Source: a virus. Taken from it: a stretch of DNA of 25,413 nt. Every line of letters starts with the position of its first letter. Positions within the stretch are counted from its first letter, which is position 1. The notes beneath the pieces were generated by a model. That model searched no databases, was not told where the DNA came from, and saw only the letters and a program-made list of their open reading frames with translations. The DNA lies in IMG/VR virus record IMGVR_UViG_3300046825_000024, positions 1 through 25,413 of that record; one strand, 5' to 3'. Both the position numbers and the translations under genes were made by a program. Positions 1 through 8,154 of the stretch are shown here, one piece after another.

Positions 1-127
1 CGCCTTTGTTGCTGATCGCGGCCATCGCGTTGACCGTGAACCGTTTCCCGGTCTTCGGCACGACCGGGGTCTGCCCGACCGGTGCCCAGGTCGCGGCGAC
101 CGCCGCGTCCGAGCGCAGCCCGGTCTG
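1..127 (-). pseudogene. IS630-family transposase fragment (partial)
   Basis: Read on the minus strand, about 42 codons give a stretch with TWAPVGQTPVV, then KTGKRFTVNA and AAISNKG. This resembles the central part of actinobacterial IS630-family transposases, where a tryptophan-containing WAP.GQTPV segment precedes a G.RF..N...A.S..G strand. The match starts abruptly near position 127. Upstream of it on the minus strand the frame no longer resembles a transposase, so the 5' half seems lost; the 3' part runs out of the window on the left. No terminal inverted repeat is visible. It lies directly upstream of the operon and points to past insertion activity at this edge. The family assignment is from memory of the motif, not from a search. 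Confidence 0.5.
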
Positions 128-274
128 CGCCGGGACCAAAGTCCGGCCGTGCCCGCGCGATGAGGCAGAGCCCCGTTCCCCTTCGGCCGCCTCTTTTGCA
201 CTGCCTGCACCCCACGCGCCAGGCCTTTACTCATTGCGGACCGGGGAGCCCGAGCGACGTTGAGGTGAACACGC
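128..274 (+). other. Operon leader region with RBS for the first gene
   Basis: This stretch between the transposase fragment and the first operon gene should hold the promoter. I see no convincing -35/-10 pair. TTGCAC at 196-201 has no matching -10 at 16-19 bases. The only clear signal is GAGGTG at 262-267, a ribosome binding site seven bases before the ATG at 275. If the left flank is an insertion, the original promoter could have been displaced. Confidence 0.4.
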
Positions 275-1564
275 ATGTCGAGTGCTATGGTGCACGGGTT
301 CGAGAACGGATGGTCGTCCTCGAACCCTACCCTGCTCGACAGCTCTGTCTCCGCGTTTCGGATACAGGGCACCGGAAGTCTCCAGCTCACGGCCCACGCC
401 GGGGCCGCAGGGGTGGCCGCCGGCTTCACCCCGGCAACCCCGCTGGACTTGAGCGCGTACGACGAGCTGCGGCTGTGGACGTACGCGTCCCGCGCCGCCG
501 ACGGCACACCACGTGCGCCGTTCCTGCTGGAACTGTCTTATCTGGACGCCGCCGACATCCCCGGCGAGAAGCACCAGTGGCTCGTACCGGTCAACCGCAG
601 GCGTACGTGGGAACAGCACCGCTTCGGCATCGCCGGCGACCGGCGCGGCCAGATCACCAGCCTTTCCCTGCGGTGCCTGACGAACGAACCGTTCCAGATC
701 CGCCTCGACGAGCTCCTGGCCGTCAATGAGGAGCCGCTGTCCGATGTGGAGTCCGCGCTGACCGGCCTGCTCGACGGGCTGCCTCTACCCGGCGTGGCCG
801 CGCTGCCGGTGCCAACCGCCGCCGTCGGCGCCAACACCCTCGTCGTCGGCCTCAATCACAGGCTGTGCGCGGGAAACCGGATCACGATCGACGGCACGAG
901 CACCCACCACTCGGTGATCGAGGTGGTGCACGACGAGGTCACCGGAACCACCACCCTCACCGTCCAGCCCGCCCTGGCGACGGCCATCGGCCCGGGGGCG
1001 AGCATCACCGTCACCGCCCCCGTTCTTTTCGAAGAGACCCCGTTCAACGAGGCCGCGACCGCCGACGACCTGCCCGACCCGGTCCTGCTGATCTCGCTGA
1101 CGGACCAGCGCGAGGAGCCCGAGCGAGGGTGGAACATCCCGCAGCGCGACTCTTTCCGCGTTCGCGGCGGACTCACCGTGTGCAGCCTGCGGCCGCCACC
1201 GCGGCCCGTCCTGGCCGAATACCAGATCCTGCCCGCGGCAAGCGATCGCGCGCATTCACTAGCGCTGCGTACGGAGATCCTGCGGCGCATCGGGGTCGAC
1301 ACCGGCCTGCGCGTCAATGGCACCGTCCTGCCGGTGCAGACGCTGCTGCCACCGCCGCTGGACATCCGGGCCCGTGCCGTACCCGCCCCCGTCTACCTGC
1401 ACATCGGCACCCGCATCGAGCAGGGCGAGCGCACCGAAGTGCCGTGGGTGCGTCAGGGACAGGTGCTCTCCGGCCCGCTGGATACCCCCTGGGATCCCAG
1501 TGGACCCGAGCCGCCGCCGGCACCCGGCCCCGACGACCAGGAAGGAATCGTGCTGCGGATATGA
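275..1564 (+). CDS. Unrecognised eCIS-associated protein with jelly-roll-like N-terminus
   Basis: A 429-residue protein, first of the operon. The ATG at 275 is supported by GAGGTG seven bases upstream. Residues 7-150 are beta-rich, begin with HGFENGW and include aromatic strands (LRLWTY, FLLELSYL, QWLVPV). This resembles carbohydrate-binding jelly-roll domains, but I cannot name a family. Residues about 182-248 form a small all-beta module (LVVGLNHRLCAGNRITIDG) that recurs inside the first sheath protein. Residues 255-400 are a separate domain containing YQILPAASDRAHSLALRTE and VYLHIGTRIE. The tail is Pro-rich (PEPPPAPGPD). There is no signal peptide or membrane segment. The stop overlaps the next start (ATGA). 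The position before the sheath genes suggests a structural or accessory part of the particle, perhaps a cap or adaptor. That role is inference only. Confidence 0.75.
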   Translation: MSSAMVHGFENGWSSSNPTLLDSSVSAFRIQGTGSLQLTAHAGAAGVAAGFTPATPLDLSAYDELRLWTYASRAADGTPRAPFLLELSYLDAADIPGEKHQWLVPVNRRRTWEQHRFGIAGDRRGQITSLSLRCLTNEPFQIRLDELLAVNEEPLSDVESALTGLLDGLPLPGVAALPVPTAAVGANTLVVGLNHRLCAGNRITIDGTSTHHSVIEVVHDEVTGTTTLTVQPALATAIGPGASITVTAPVLFEETPFNEAATADDLPDPVLLISLTDQREEPERGWNIPQRDSFRVRGGLTVCSLRPPPRPVLAEYQILPAASDRAHSLALRTEILRRIGVDTGLRVNGTVLPVQTLLPPPLDIRARAVPAPVYLHIGTRIEQGERTEVPWVRQGQVLSGPLDTPWDPSGPEPPPAPGPDDQEGIVLRI

Positions 1565-2436
1565 CCACCTACCGACTCACCGAGGGCACCACCCTCGTCC
1601 TGCGCGTCGACGACGGACCGTGGCAGACTCTCGTGTTCGACGGAGCGAAGCTCCAGGGCGCGATCACCACCGTCGCCGGGGAACTCCAGACCACCGGTGA
1701 GGACCTCGCCGAGACGATCAGCGTCCTCGATGGGATCACCGGTGCCGTGGACGGCGAGGGCAAGCTCATCCTGTCCACAGTGGACACCGGTGAGACCACG
1801 GTACTCGAAGTGGACCCGGTGGCCTCCACCGCGGCCGCCACCCTCGGGCTCGGCCCTGGCAGCACGGTCACCGCCCGCGGCCGCGGCCCCGGCTCGGCCA
1901 GCCTCACCAGCGTGCACAGTGGACCGTACGCGCTGCCGCCCGCTGTCTCCATGACCGTCCAGGTGGACGGCAAGGCCCGCAAGGTCAGCTTCGGCGACGA
2001 AGAACACCAGCAGTGGACCGCCGAAAACGTCGCCGCGCAGATCAACCGCCAACTCCGCCGCCAGGTCGCAAGAGCCACTGGCGACGGGCGCGTACGCATC
2101 ACCTCGCCCACTCAGGGCGTCGGCTCCCGCCTCACCGTCACCAAACCGGCCCCCGACATGCCCGACACCGCGGCTGTACTCGGCTTCACCGATGAGGCCG
2201 CGCACAGCGAGCCCTACCGCACCGAGCCCGCCCGGCTCGCCTGCGTGCCAGCCGCCGAAACCGTCGCCGTGGAGAACCTCACCTCGGCCCCCATCGAACT
2301 GCAGTTGCCCACCGGCCGCCGTGTGCTGCCAGCCCGCGGACGCCTCGTCGTCGCCCGCGACATGGCGGCCGATGGTCTGCTTCTTCGCCTCGTCGCGCAA
2401 GGAACGGTACGGATGTCGCCAGAAAGGAATTCGTAG
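1561..2436 (+). CDS. Unrecognised protein with two Flagellin_IN-like modules
   Basis: A 291-residue protein. The open frame extends far upstream, but ATG 1561 overlaps the previous stop as ATGA and starts a sensible sequence, MTTYRLTEGTTLVLRVDDG. Residues about 8-98 and 122-210 are two copies of one module: strand-rich start, VSFGDEEH-type strand, helix TAENVAAQINRQL, strand DGRVRITSPTQGVGSRL and an ending AAVLGF or AATLGL. This resembles Flagellin_IN-type repeats of flagellar hook-associated proteins. The same module occurs in the second sheath protein and the 1032-residue wedge protein of this operon. Residues 225-285 form a third small beta domain. There is no signal peptide. Its place before the sheath genes suggests a particle component. 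The exact role is unknown. Confidence 0.75.
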   Translation: MTTYRLTEGTTLVLRVDDGPWQTLVFDGAKLQGAITTVAGELQTTGEDLAETISVLDGITGAVDGEGKLILSTVDTGETTVLEVDPVASTAAATLGLGPGSTVTARGRGPGSASLTSVHSGPYALPPAVSMTVQVDGKARKVSFGDEEHQQWTAENVAAQINRQLRRQVARATGDGRVRITSPTQGVGSRLTVTKPAPDMPDTAAVLGFTDEAAHSEPYRTEPARLACVPAAETVAVENLTSAPIELQLPTGRRVLPARGRLVVARDMAADGLLLRLVAQGTVRMSPERNS

Positions 2437-2438
2437 CG

Positions 2439-4256
2439 ATGTCACTTCAGGTAGGCGTCAACGTCACCGAGGTCGATGGGCGGGCCAGTCCCGCGCTGCA
2501 GGCCGCTCCCACATCGGTCGCGGCGTTCGTTGGACGCACCCGCCGGGGCGTGCCGAACCAGGCCGTGCGCGTGAGCAGCCTCGACCAGTTCGCCGTGCGC
2601 TTCGGCGGCCACCACTCCGATGGTTACCTCCCGCAGTCGGTCACCGGGTTCTTCCTCAACGGCGGCCGCGAGGCGCACATCGTCCGCGTCACCGGTGCCG
2701 GGAGCCTGTCGGCCGGGGCGACCCTCAACGACCGCCAGGGCACCCCCACCGCCTGTCTGCGCGTCACCGCCGGGTACCGCGGCGCCGCCGACCCGGGAGT
2801 GTGGGCGCACGCGCTGCGCATTGACGTACGCGACGACCCCAGGGCCACCACGACCGTCAGCGCCGCCGCGACCTCCACCGCAACGGCCCTCCAGCTGGCC
2901 TCCACTTCCGGCGTCGGCGCCGGCACCGTCCTGCGCATTGCCTCGACGACGACGCTGTTCCGCGTCGTCACCGCCGTCGACCCGGCGACCCGCACGATCA
3001 CCATCGGCACCGCCACCGGTGAGGCCGTCGCCGCGGGCGTCGCCGTCACCAGTGCCGAATTCCGCCTGCTCATCAGGCAGCAGGACCCCGCCACCGGCGC
3101 CTTCAACGTCGCCGAGACCTGGCCGAACCTGTCGATGCGGCCCGGCTCGGCCGACTACGTCCTCGACCGCCTCAACCACCCCGTCACCGGCTCCAGGTAC
3201 GTCACGGTCGCCGAACTGACCAGCGCCGGGCCCGGAGTGGACCTCCCGGCGGTCATCAGCGGGGTCGCGCTCACCGGAGGAAATGAGACCGCCGCCGCGG
3301 CTGGCGACGTTCTCGGCGACACCGCGGCGCGCACCGGCCTGCACGCCTTGGACACCGCAGCCGTGCAACTGCTCGCCGTACCCGACGCGCACCTGCTCGC
3401 CCCGGTGAGCCGGGCTCTGGCGACCAGGGGCGCGCTCGACTACGCCGCCGCACGCGGCGACTGCATGTACGTCGGTTCGGCGCCCGACCGCGGCTCCCCA
3501 GCCGGGGTGACCCCGAAGTCCGCTTCGGACTACAACGAGACCGTCGCCCACTACACCGAGACCGTCAAGGGATACTCGGCGCAGTTCCAGGGCTCGAAGG
3601 TCTACGGGGCCATGTACGCGCCGTGGATTCTGGTCGCCGACCCCGCGGGGGTGGGGCCCGCGCCGGTCAGGTTCGTACCGCCCGACGGCCACGTCATGGG
3701 TGTGTACGCGCGAACCGAGCAAGAACGCGGCATCCACAAAGCCCCCGCTGGTGACGCGGCCACCGTACGCGGCGCCATGGCGCTGTCGGCCGGGTTCAGC
3801 GCGGGCGAACACGACGATTTGGTCCGAAACGGCCGTACGAACGGCATCTTGTCACCCGGTGGGCGCAGCCCCGCCGTCGCCGCTTCGCGGACCCTGTCCA
3901 CCGACACCCGTTGGCAGTTCGTGAACATCCGGCTGCTGTTCAACTTCGTGAAGACGACCCTGCGGGACGGACTGCGCTTCGTACGGCAGGAACCGCACAC
4001 GGAGCCGCTGCGCAAGATGGTGCGCTTCAACGTGATCACACCGTTCCTGCTGGGACTGTGGCGGCAGGGCGCCTTTGGCTCGGATCCGGCCGAGCAGGTG
4101 TTCACCGTCAAATGCGACGCCGAGAACAACCCACCATCCGATGTGGACCTCGGGCTGTTCAAGGTGGAGGTCTACTTCTACCCGGTCCGCCCGGCCGAGA
4201 CCGTCCACATCATCGTCGGTCAGCAGCCCGGCGGCGGCTCCGCCGCGGAAGCCTAG
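2439..4256 (+). CDS. Contractile tail sheath protein 1
   Basis: A 605-residue sheath subunit of the T4 gp18/eCIS family. The N-terminus (GVNVTEVDGRASPALQAAPTSVAAFVG) is the typical sheath start, followed by FGGHHSDGYLPQSVTGFFLNGG. The C-terminal third carries the conserved sheath core: RTLSTDTRWQFVNIRLLFN, FVKTTLRDGLRFV, VRFNVITPFLLGLWRQGAF and FTVKCDAENNPP, then EVYFYPVRPAETVHIIV. Residues about 137-205 are an inserted beta module (LQLASTSGVGAGTVLRIAS) shared with the 429-residue protein of the first gene; it is probably displayed on the outer face. AGAAAGGA at 2421-2428 precedes ATG 2439. Sheath subunits assemble around the tube and contract to drive it into a target. Confidence 0.95.
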   Translation: MSLQVGVNVTEVDGRASPALQAAPTSVAAFVGRTRRGVPNQAVRVSSLDQFAVRFGGHHSDGYLPQSVTGFFLNGGREAHIVRVTGAGSLSAGATLNDRQGTPTACLRVTAGYRGAADPGVWAHALRIDVRDDPRATTTVSAAATSTATALQLASTSGVGAGTVLRIASTTTLFRVVTAVDPATRTITIGTATGEAVAAGVAVTSAEFRLLIRQQDPATGAFNVAETWPNLSMRPGSADYVLDRLNHPVTGSRYVTVAELTSAGPGVDLPAVISGVALTGGNETAAAAGDVLGDTAARTGLHALDTAAVQLLAVPDAHLLAPVSRALATRGALDYAAARGDCMYVGSAPDRGSPAGVTPKSASDYNETVAHYTETVKGYSAQFQGSKVYGAMYAPWILVADPAGVGPAPVRFVPPDGHVMGVYARTEQERGIHKAPAGDAATVRGAMALSAGFSAGEHDDLVRNGRTNGILSPGGRSPAVAASRTLSTDTRWQFVNIRLLFNFVKTTLRDGLRFVRQEPHTEPLRKMVRFNVITPFLLGLWRQGAFGSDPAEQVFTVKCDAENNPPSDVDLGLFKVEVYFYPVRPAETVHIIVGQQPGGGSAAEA

Positions 4257-4265
4257 GAGTAATCG

Positions 4266-6647
4266 ATGACCATCAATCTCGGTGTCACCGTCGTGGAGGT
4301 CGACGGCAAGTCATCGCCGACGATCAGCTCCGCGCCCACCTCGGTCGCAGGGCTCGTCGTCCGCAGCCAGCGAGGCGCGCCCGACAAGGCGGTGCGCGTC
4401 CGCGGCTTCGCCGACTTCGTGGCCAACTTCGGCGGCTATACCCCCGACGCCTTCGGCGCGTACGCGGTCCGCGGCTTCTTCGACAACGGCGGTTCGGATG
4501 CGTACGTGGTCCGGGTCGTCGGCGCAGGCGCCATTCCGTCCACAGTGGACGTCAGTGACCGGGCTGGCACCCCGTTGCCGACCCTGCGCCTGCGCGCCGG
4601 GGCGAGAGGCACCGCCGACCCCGGTGCCTGGAGCAACGCCTTGAGCGTCGCCATCGAATCGCACCCCCTGGGTGTGGCCTCGGTGCCCGCGCAGGCCGTC
4701 GGCGGCACCGCTGAACCTTTCACCCTCACCGACGGCGCCACCGCGCAGTTCACCGTCACCACCCGCGGCGCCGACCAGGTCAGCACGGTCACCTTCCGCA
4801 CCGCCGACTTCGCCACCATCGGCGCGGCCTCGGCACAGGAAGTGGCTGCCGTGATCAGCCGGCAGACCACCGCGGTACGGGCCGCGGTCACCCCCGACGG
4901 GCACGTCGCCGTCGCCGCGGTGTCCACTGACCCGCGTGTGTGGTCCCGCCTCGCGGTCACCGCCCCGGCGAGCCTCGGCTTCACCGGCGCCAACGCCAAC
5001 AGCGACGGCTCCCTGGCCGCGGGCCGGACCGTCGCGGCGCTGTCCTCGGCAAGCGGCTTCCGGATCGGCTCGGCCGTGCGCTTCGCCGTCCGCGGCCACG
5101 CCATCTCCACCACCGCGGTCGCTGCGACCGTCGCCGACGGCGCAGGGGCCCTGGTGACCACCGACGGCGGCGCAGGCCAGACGATCGTGTTCCACGCCGC
5201 AGACTTCGCCAACCCCGCCGCGATCACCGTCGCCGAGGTCGCCGCCGCCGTCAACCGGCAGGCCATCGCCTTCAGCGCGGAGATCACCCACAACAACCGC
5301 CTGGCACTGCTGTCCAACAGCGACGGCACCGGTTCCACGATCGCCCTGGCCGCTCCCGCTGTCGGCGCCGACGCCCGTACGGCTCTCGGGCTCGCGAGCG
5401 CCACCCCCGTCGCCGGTTCGCAGACCTTCCGCGAGCTCAGCGCGGCCTCGGAGACGTACCGGCTCATCGGCTGGGGCGTGCTCCCGGCGTTCCCGGCGAT
5501 GCCTGCCGCCGCCGTGCGGATCTCCACCGTGGAGTTCGACCTCGTGGTCCGCAAGGACGGCGACGAGGTGGAGCGCTTCGGGCCGGTCAGCATGGTCGAC
5601 AGCCATGACTCCTATGTGGAGGCCGTGGTCAACGACCCGCAGCGCGGTTCGGGTTACCTTGTCGTCACCGACCTCGACAGCGCCTCCGGCGTCGGCCTCG
5701 ACGCCCCCGCCACCGGGATCTACCCGCTCACCGGCGGCTCCGATGGCGCCGACCCGGCCGACACCGCCTTCCTCGGCGACCCCTCGCTGCGCACGGGTCT
5801 TGAGGCTTTCAACGGAGTCGCGATCCACCTGCTGGCCTGCCCCGAGACCACCTCGGTCGGCGTGGCCGCCGGCGCGATCGCCTACTGCGAACGCCGCGGC
5901 GACGCGATGTTCGTCGGAACAGTGCCCTACGGCTTCGACCGCGAAGGAGCCAAGGCGTACGCGGCGGCCCTGCGCGGCCGGAAGGTCTTCGGCGCCCTGT
6001 ACGGCCCATGGATCCAGGTCGTCAACCCCGACGTGGCCACCGCCGCCACGCAGCCCCTGGCGTGGATCCCGCCGGTCGGGCAGGTCCTCGGCACGTACGC
6101 GCGCATCGCCGACGCCCGCGGCGTGTGGAAGGCGCCCGCAGGGGACGAGGCCAGGCTCGGCGACGCCCTCGGCGTCGAGTACGACATGACCGACGCCGAC
6201 CACACCGACCTCGTACGCAACGGCGGCGTCAACGGCATCCGCGCCCTGCCCGGCGCCGGCATCGTCGTCGACGCGTCGCGGACCCTGTCCACCGACACGC
6301 GATGGCTGTTCGTCAACGTGCGCAGGCTCTTCAACTTCATCAAGAGTTCGCTGCGGGACGGCCTGACCTGGGTCGCCCAGGAACCGCACGACGAGGCCCT
6401 GCGCCGGATGGTGCGCTTCAACGTCGTCACACCGTTCCTGCTGGGACTGTGGCGCCAAGGCGCCTTCGGCTCCGACCCCGCCGAACAGGTCTTCACCGTC
6501 AAGTGCGACGCCGAGAACAACTCCCCGCAGGACGTTTCCAACGGGATGTTCACCCTCGAGGTCTATTTCTACCCGGCCAAACCCGCCGAGGCGATCCTCA
6601 TCGTCGTCGGCCAGCAGGACAGCGGCGCCACCGCGGCCGAACGCTAA
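4266..6647 (+). CDS. Contractile tail sheath protein 2 (long form)
   Basis: A 793-residue sheath paralogue. Both ends align with sheath 1: INLGVTVVEVDGKSSPTISS at the start and, near the C-terminus, RTLSTDTRWLFVNVRRLFNF, VRFNVVTPFLLGLWRQGAFG and FTVKCDAENNSPQ. The roughly 190 extra residues lie in the middle. They comprise two Flagellin_IN-like modules at about 150-240 (helix SAQEVAAVISRQ) and 283-378 (helix TVAEVAAAVNRQ, ending ARTALGLA). These replace the different insert of sheath 1. AGGAG at 4255-4259 precedes ATG 4266. Some eCIS, such as the Photorhabdus virulence cassettes, have several sheath genes; here the two differ mainly in outer decoration. They may form one mixed sheath, or one may serve the baseplate-proximal or terminal ring. 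Confidence 0.95.
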   Translation: MTINLGVTVVEVDGKSSPTISSAPTSVAGLVVRSQRGAPDKAVRVRGFADFVANFGGYTPDAFGAYAVRGFFDNGGSDAYVVRVVGAGAIPSTVDVSDRAGTPLPTLRLRAGARGTADPGAWSNALSVAIESHPLGVASVPAQAVGGTAEPFTLTDGATAQFTVTTRGADQVSTVTFRTADFATIGAASAQEVAAVISRQTTAVRAAVTPDGHVAVAAVSTDPRVWSRLAVTAPASLGFTGANANSDGSLAAGRTVAALSSASGFRIGSAVRFAVRGHAISTTAVAATVADGAGALVTTDGGAGQTIVFHAADFANPAAITVAEVAAAVNRQAIAFSAEITHNNRLALLSNSDGTGSTIALAAPAVGADARTALGLASATPVAGSQTFRELSAASETYRLIGWGVLPAFPAMPAAAVRISTVEFDLVVRKDGDEVERFGPVSMVDSHDSYVEAVVNDPQRGSGYLVVTDLDSASGVGLDAPATGIYPLTGGSDGADPADTAFLGDPSLRTGLEAFNGVAIHLLACPETTSVGVAAGAIAYCERRGDAMFVGTVPYGFDREGAKAYAAALRGRKVFGALYGPWIQVVNPDVATAATQPLAWIPPVGQVLGTYARIADARGVWKAPAGDEARLGDALGVEYDMTDADHTDLVRNGGVNGIRALPGAGIVVDASRTLSTDTRWLFVNVRRLFNFIKSSLRDGLTWVAQEPHDEALRRMVRFNVVTPFLLGLWRQGAFGSDPAEQVFTVKCDAENNSPQDVSNGMFTLEVYFYPAKPAEAILIVVGQQDSGATAAER

Positions 6648-6688
6648 GCCGCAGGTCGCGGCCCGAGAGCACAGGAAGGCAGAGGTAC

Positions 6689-7150
6689 ATGGCAGAGCTG
6701 ACGTTCCAGGAGTCATACCGCACGCACGGTTTTCTCGTGGAAATCGAGGGCACCCAATGCCCCGTCACGAAGGTCACCGGCCTCAACGAGGGCATGACCG
6801 AGACGATCGACCAGCCCGACGGGGGCTCCCCGACGGTGCACAAGATCGCCAGCGGCGTCATCAAGTTCGACCCGCTGGTCCTTGAACGCAACATGGACGG
6901 CAGCCGCTTCGACGGGTTCTTCAAAGACTGGTTCGGCGAGATGTTCCAGCTCAACGGGAACAGCCAGACCTCATCGGTCCGCCGCAACGGCGCGGTCATC
7001 AAACTCGAGAACGGCCAGGAAGTACTCCGGTTCGCCTTTTACGGCGCCTGGGTCAAGTCCTCGAAGTTCTCCGATCTCGAGGCCGGGTCCTCGGGCCTGT
7101 TCAAGCAGACCCTCGAACTCGAGCACGAGGGCCTGGAGCGTGTCTCGTGA
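6689..7150 (+). CDS. Inner tail tube protein (gp19/Hcp-like)
   Basis: A 153-residue tube subunit. The open frame runs in from upstream, but ATG 6689, preceded by AGGAAGG (6673-6679) and AGAGG, starts the typical MAELTFQESYRTHGFLVEIE. Features of the phage T4 gp19-like/eCIS tube family are KVTGLNEGMTETI, then the HKIASGVIKFDPLVLERNMD strand, and the final strand FKQTLELEHEGLERV. Length fits the family (about 145-155). The protein forms stacked hexameric rings inside the sheath and is the projectile of the machine. It is the only canonical tube gene in the window; several eCIS have two or more. The stop overlaps the GTG of the next gene (GTGA). Confidence 0.93.
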   Translation: MAELTFQESYRTHGFLVEIEGTQCPVTKVTGLNEGMTETIDQPDGGSPTVHKIASGVIKFDPLVLERNMDGSRFDGFFKDWFGEMFQLNGNSQTSSVRRNGAVIKLENGQEVLRFAFYGAWVKSSKFSDLEAGSSGLFKQTLELEHEGLERVS

Positions 7151-7953
7151 CGCTGGCCGAGGTCGAAGCCCGGCCGCGGCGGGCACGCGAGTACGAGGTC
7201 CGGCTTCCCGTCGGCTATCTCGACCCCGACGGGCGGCTGCACCGCACGGCCAAGCTCCGCAAGATGACCGGACACGAAGAGGCCCTGCTCGCCGACCGCA
7301 AGCTGCGTGCCAACGGTGGCAAGCTCGTCACAGAGCTGCTCAACGGCTGCGTACGCGGCCTCGGTGAGATCACCCAGGTCAACCGCCGGCTCATCAGCGA
7401 GCTCACCTCACCGGACCGCAACTTCCTGCTGCTGGAACTGCGCAAGCTCACCTTCGGGACCGAACTGGAAGCCAACTACACCTGCCCGTCCTGCCGGGAG
7501 ACCACAGTGTCCATTGAGGACCTTGACACCTTCCCGGTACGCCTGAGTGACGGAACCGGGATCCCTGGGATCGTGGTGGAACTGGAAGACGGGTACGAGG
7601 ACCAGGCCAAGGACGCTTGGTACGACGTGCTGCGGTTCCGGCTCCCGATCGGCTCCGACGAGGAGCGCGTGTCGCTGATCGCCAAGGACAACGCGGCCAA
7701 GGGCACCAACGCGCTGCTGGCGCGCTGCCTGACCAGCGTCAGCAGCGATGGCGAGGAGATGCCCGACAACCGCAGGGAAGCCCTCGGCACGAAGATCCTT
7801 TCGGACCTGACGATGGGCGACCGCGGCCGCATCGAACGGGCGTTTCGCGAGGAGATGCCGGGCCTCGACCTCAGCCGCGAGTTCGACTGCGGCAGCTGCG
7901 GCAGACCCATGCGGACCTCGTTGGACCTGACCAGTTTTTTTACCCCGAACTGA
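7147..7953 (+). CDS. T4-family baseplate/tail assembly chaperone-like protein
   Basis: A 268-residue protein between tube and tape measure, the position of tail assembly chaperones in phages. GTG 7147 overlaps the tube stop (GTGA), so translation is probably coupled. Residues 1-110 contain LPVGYLDPDGRLHRTAKLR and a helical core (MTGHEEALLADRKL, LVTELLNGCVRGLG). Cysteine pairs C113-P-S-C116 and C248-G-S-C251 look like a zinc ribbon. This layout fits proteins annotated as T4 family baseplate hub assembly chaperone in eCIS loci. The last codons are AGT TTT TTT ACC CCG AAC TGA: Phe264-Phe265 sit on a seven-T slippery run, and a conserved-looking extension follows in the -1 frame. Two products, of 268 and about 328 residues, are therefore plausible. 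Family placement is from memory. Confidence 0.8.
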   Translation: MTLAEVEARPRRAREYEVRLPVGYLDPDGRLHRTAKLRKMTGHEEALLADRKLRANGGKLVTELLNGCVRGLGEITQVNRRLISELTSPDRNFLLLELRKLTFGTELEANYTCPSCRETTVSIEDLDTFPVRLSDGTGIPGIVVELEDGYEDQAKDAWYDVLRFRLPIGSDEERVSLIAKDNAAKGTNALLARCLTSVSSDGEEMPDNRREALGTKILSDLTMGDRGRIERAFREEMPGLDLSREFDCGSCGRPMRTSLDLTSFFTPN

Positions 7954-7996
7954 CCGAGACCGACCGGCTCCGTCAGGAAATCTTCGCTCTCGGTTA
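7935..7996 (+). promoter_or_regulatory. Candidate programmed -1 frameshift signal
   Basis: Seven T residues at 7935-7941 lie in exact X XXY YYZ phase of the chaperone frame (T TTT TTT), 12 bases before the TGA at 7951-7953. Downstream, 7951-7959 (TGACCGAGA) can pair with 7988-7996 (TCTCGGTTA) to form a 9-bp stem with one G-U pair. It starts about nine bases after the slippery run, a suitable spacing for a stimulator. A -1 slip gives TTT TTT TAC CCC and continues into the reading frame ending at 8132. In DNA this GC-rich a seven-T run is itself unusual. The layout is that of lambda G/GT tail chaperones. Frameshifting itself is inferred. Confidence 0.65.
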
Positions 7997-8132
7997 CCAC
8001 CTGCACTGGAGTTATTCGGAGGCGATGGGACTGGAGATCGACGAGCGGCAGGCGTACGTGCGGCTCCTCGCCAACGTCCTCGCCGAACAGAAGGCCGAAA
8101 TGGACCGCGCCCGTGCACAGACCCGGCATTGA
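7941..8132 (+). CDS. DUF6760-like small protein, probably the -1 frameshift extension of the chaperone
   Basis: The -1 frame after the chaperone encodes YPELTETDRLRQEIFALGYH, then LHWSYSEAMGLEIDERQAYV and a charged helix ending RARAQTRH, 63 residues in all. The pattern R...E...L.YHLHW...E...L...ER..YV resembles the small DUF6760 proteins of eCIS loci, from memory. No ATG or GTG with a proper ribosome binding site precedes the conserved part. A CTG at 7950 overlaps the chaperone stop (CTGA). An ATG near 8023 would remove the YHLHW half and has its GGAGG too close. The most economical reading is a C-terminal extension made by -1 slippage, giving about 328 residues in total. Reinitiation from CTG is the main alternative. 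Confidence 0.7.
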   Translation, partial: YPELTETDRLRQEIFALGYHLHWSYSEAMGLEIDERQAYVRLLANVLAEQKAEMDRARAQTRH

Positions 8133-8154
8133 GCGCGCGATGCGTAACAGGAAG

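Noticed and set aside
196-231. TTGCAC as a -35 box for the operon promoter
   Set aside because: No acceptable -10 at the right distance.
6-263. Plus-strand open frame of 85 codons from a TTG
   Set aside because: The opposite strand of its first half reads as a transposase fragment, and the second half is low-complexity Pro/Ala/Arg sequence without family features.
4311-6716. 801-codon minus-strand open frame over sheath 2
   Set aside because: Antisense shadow of GC-rich codon bias; repetitive Gly/Asp/Val/Arg sequence. The plus strand clearly encodes a sheath.
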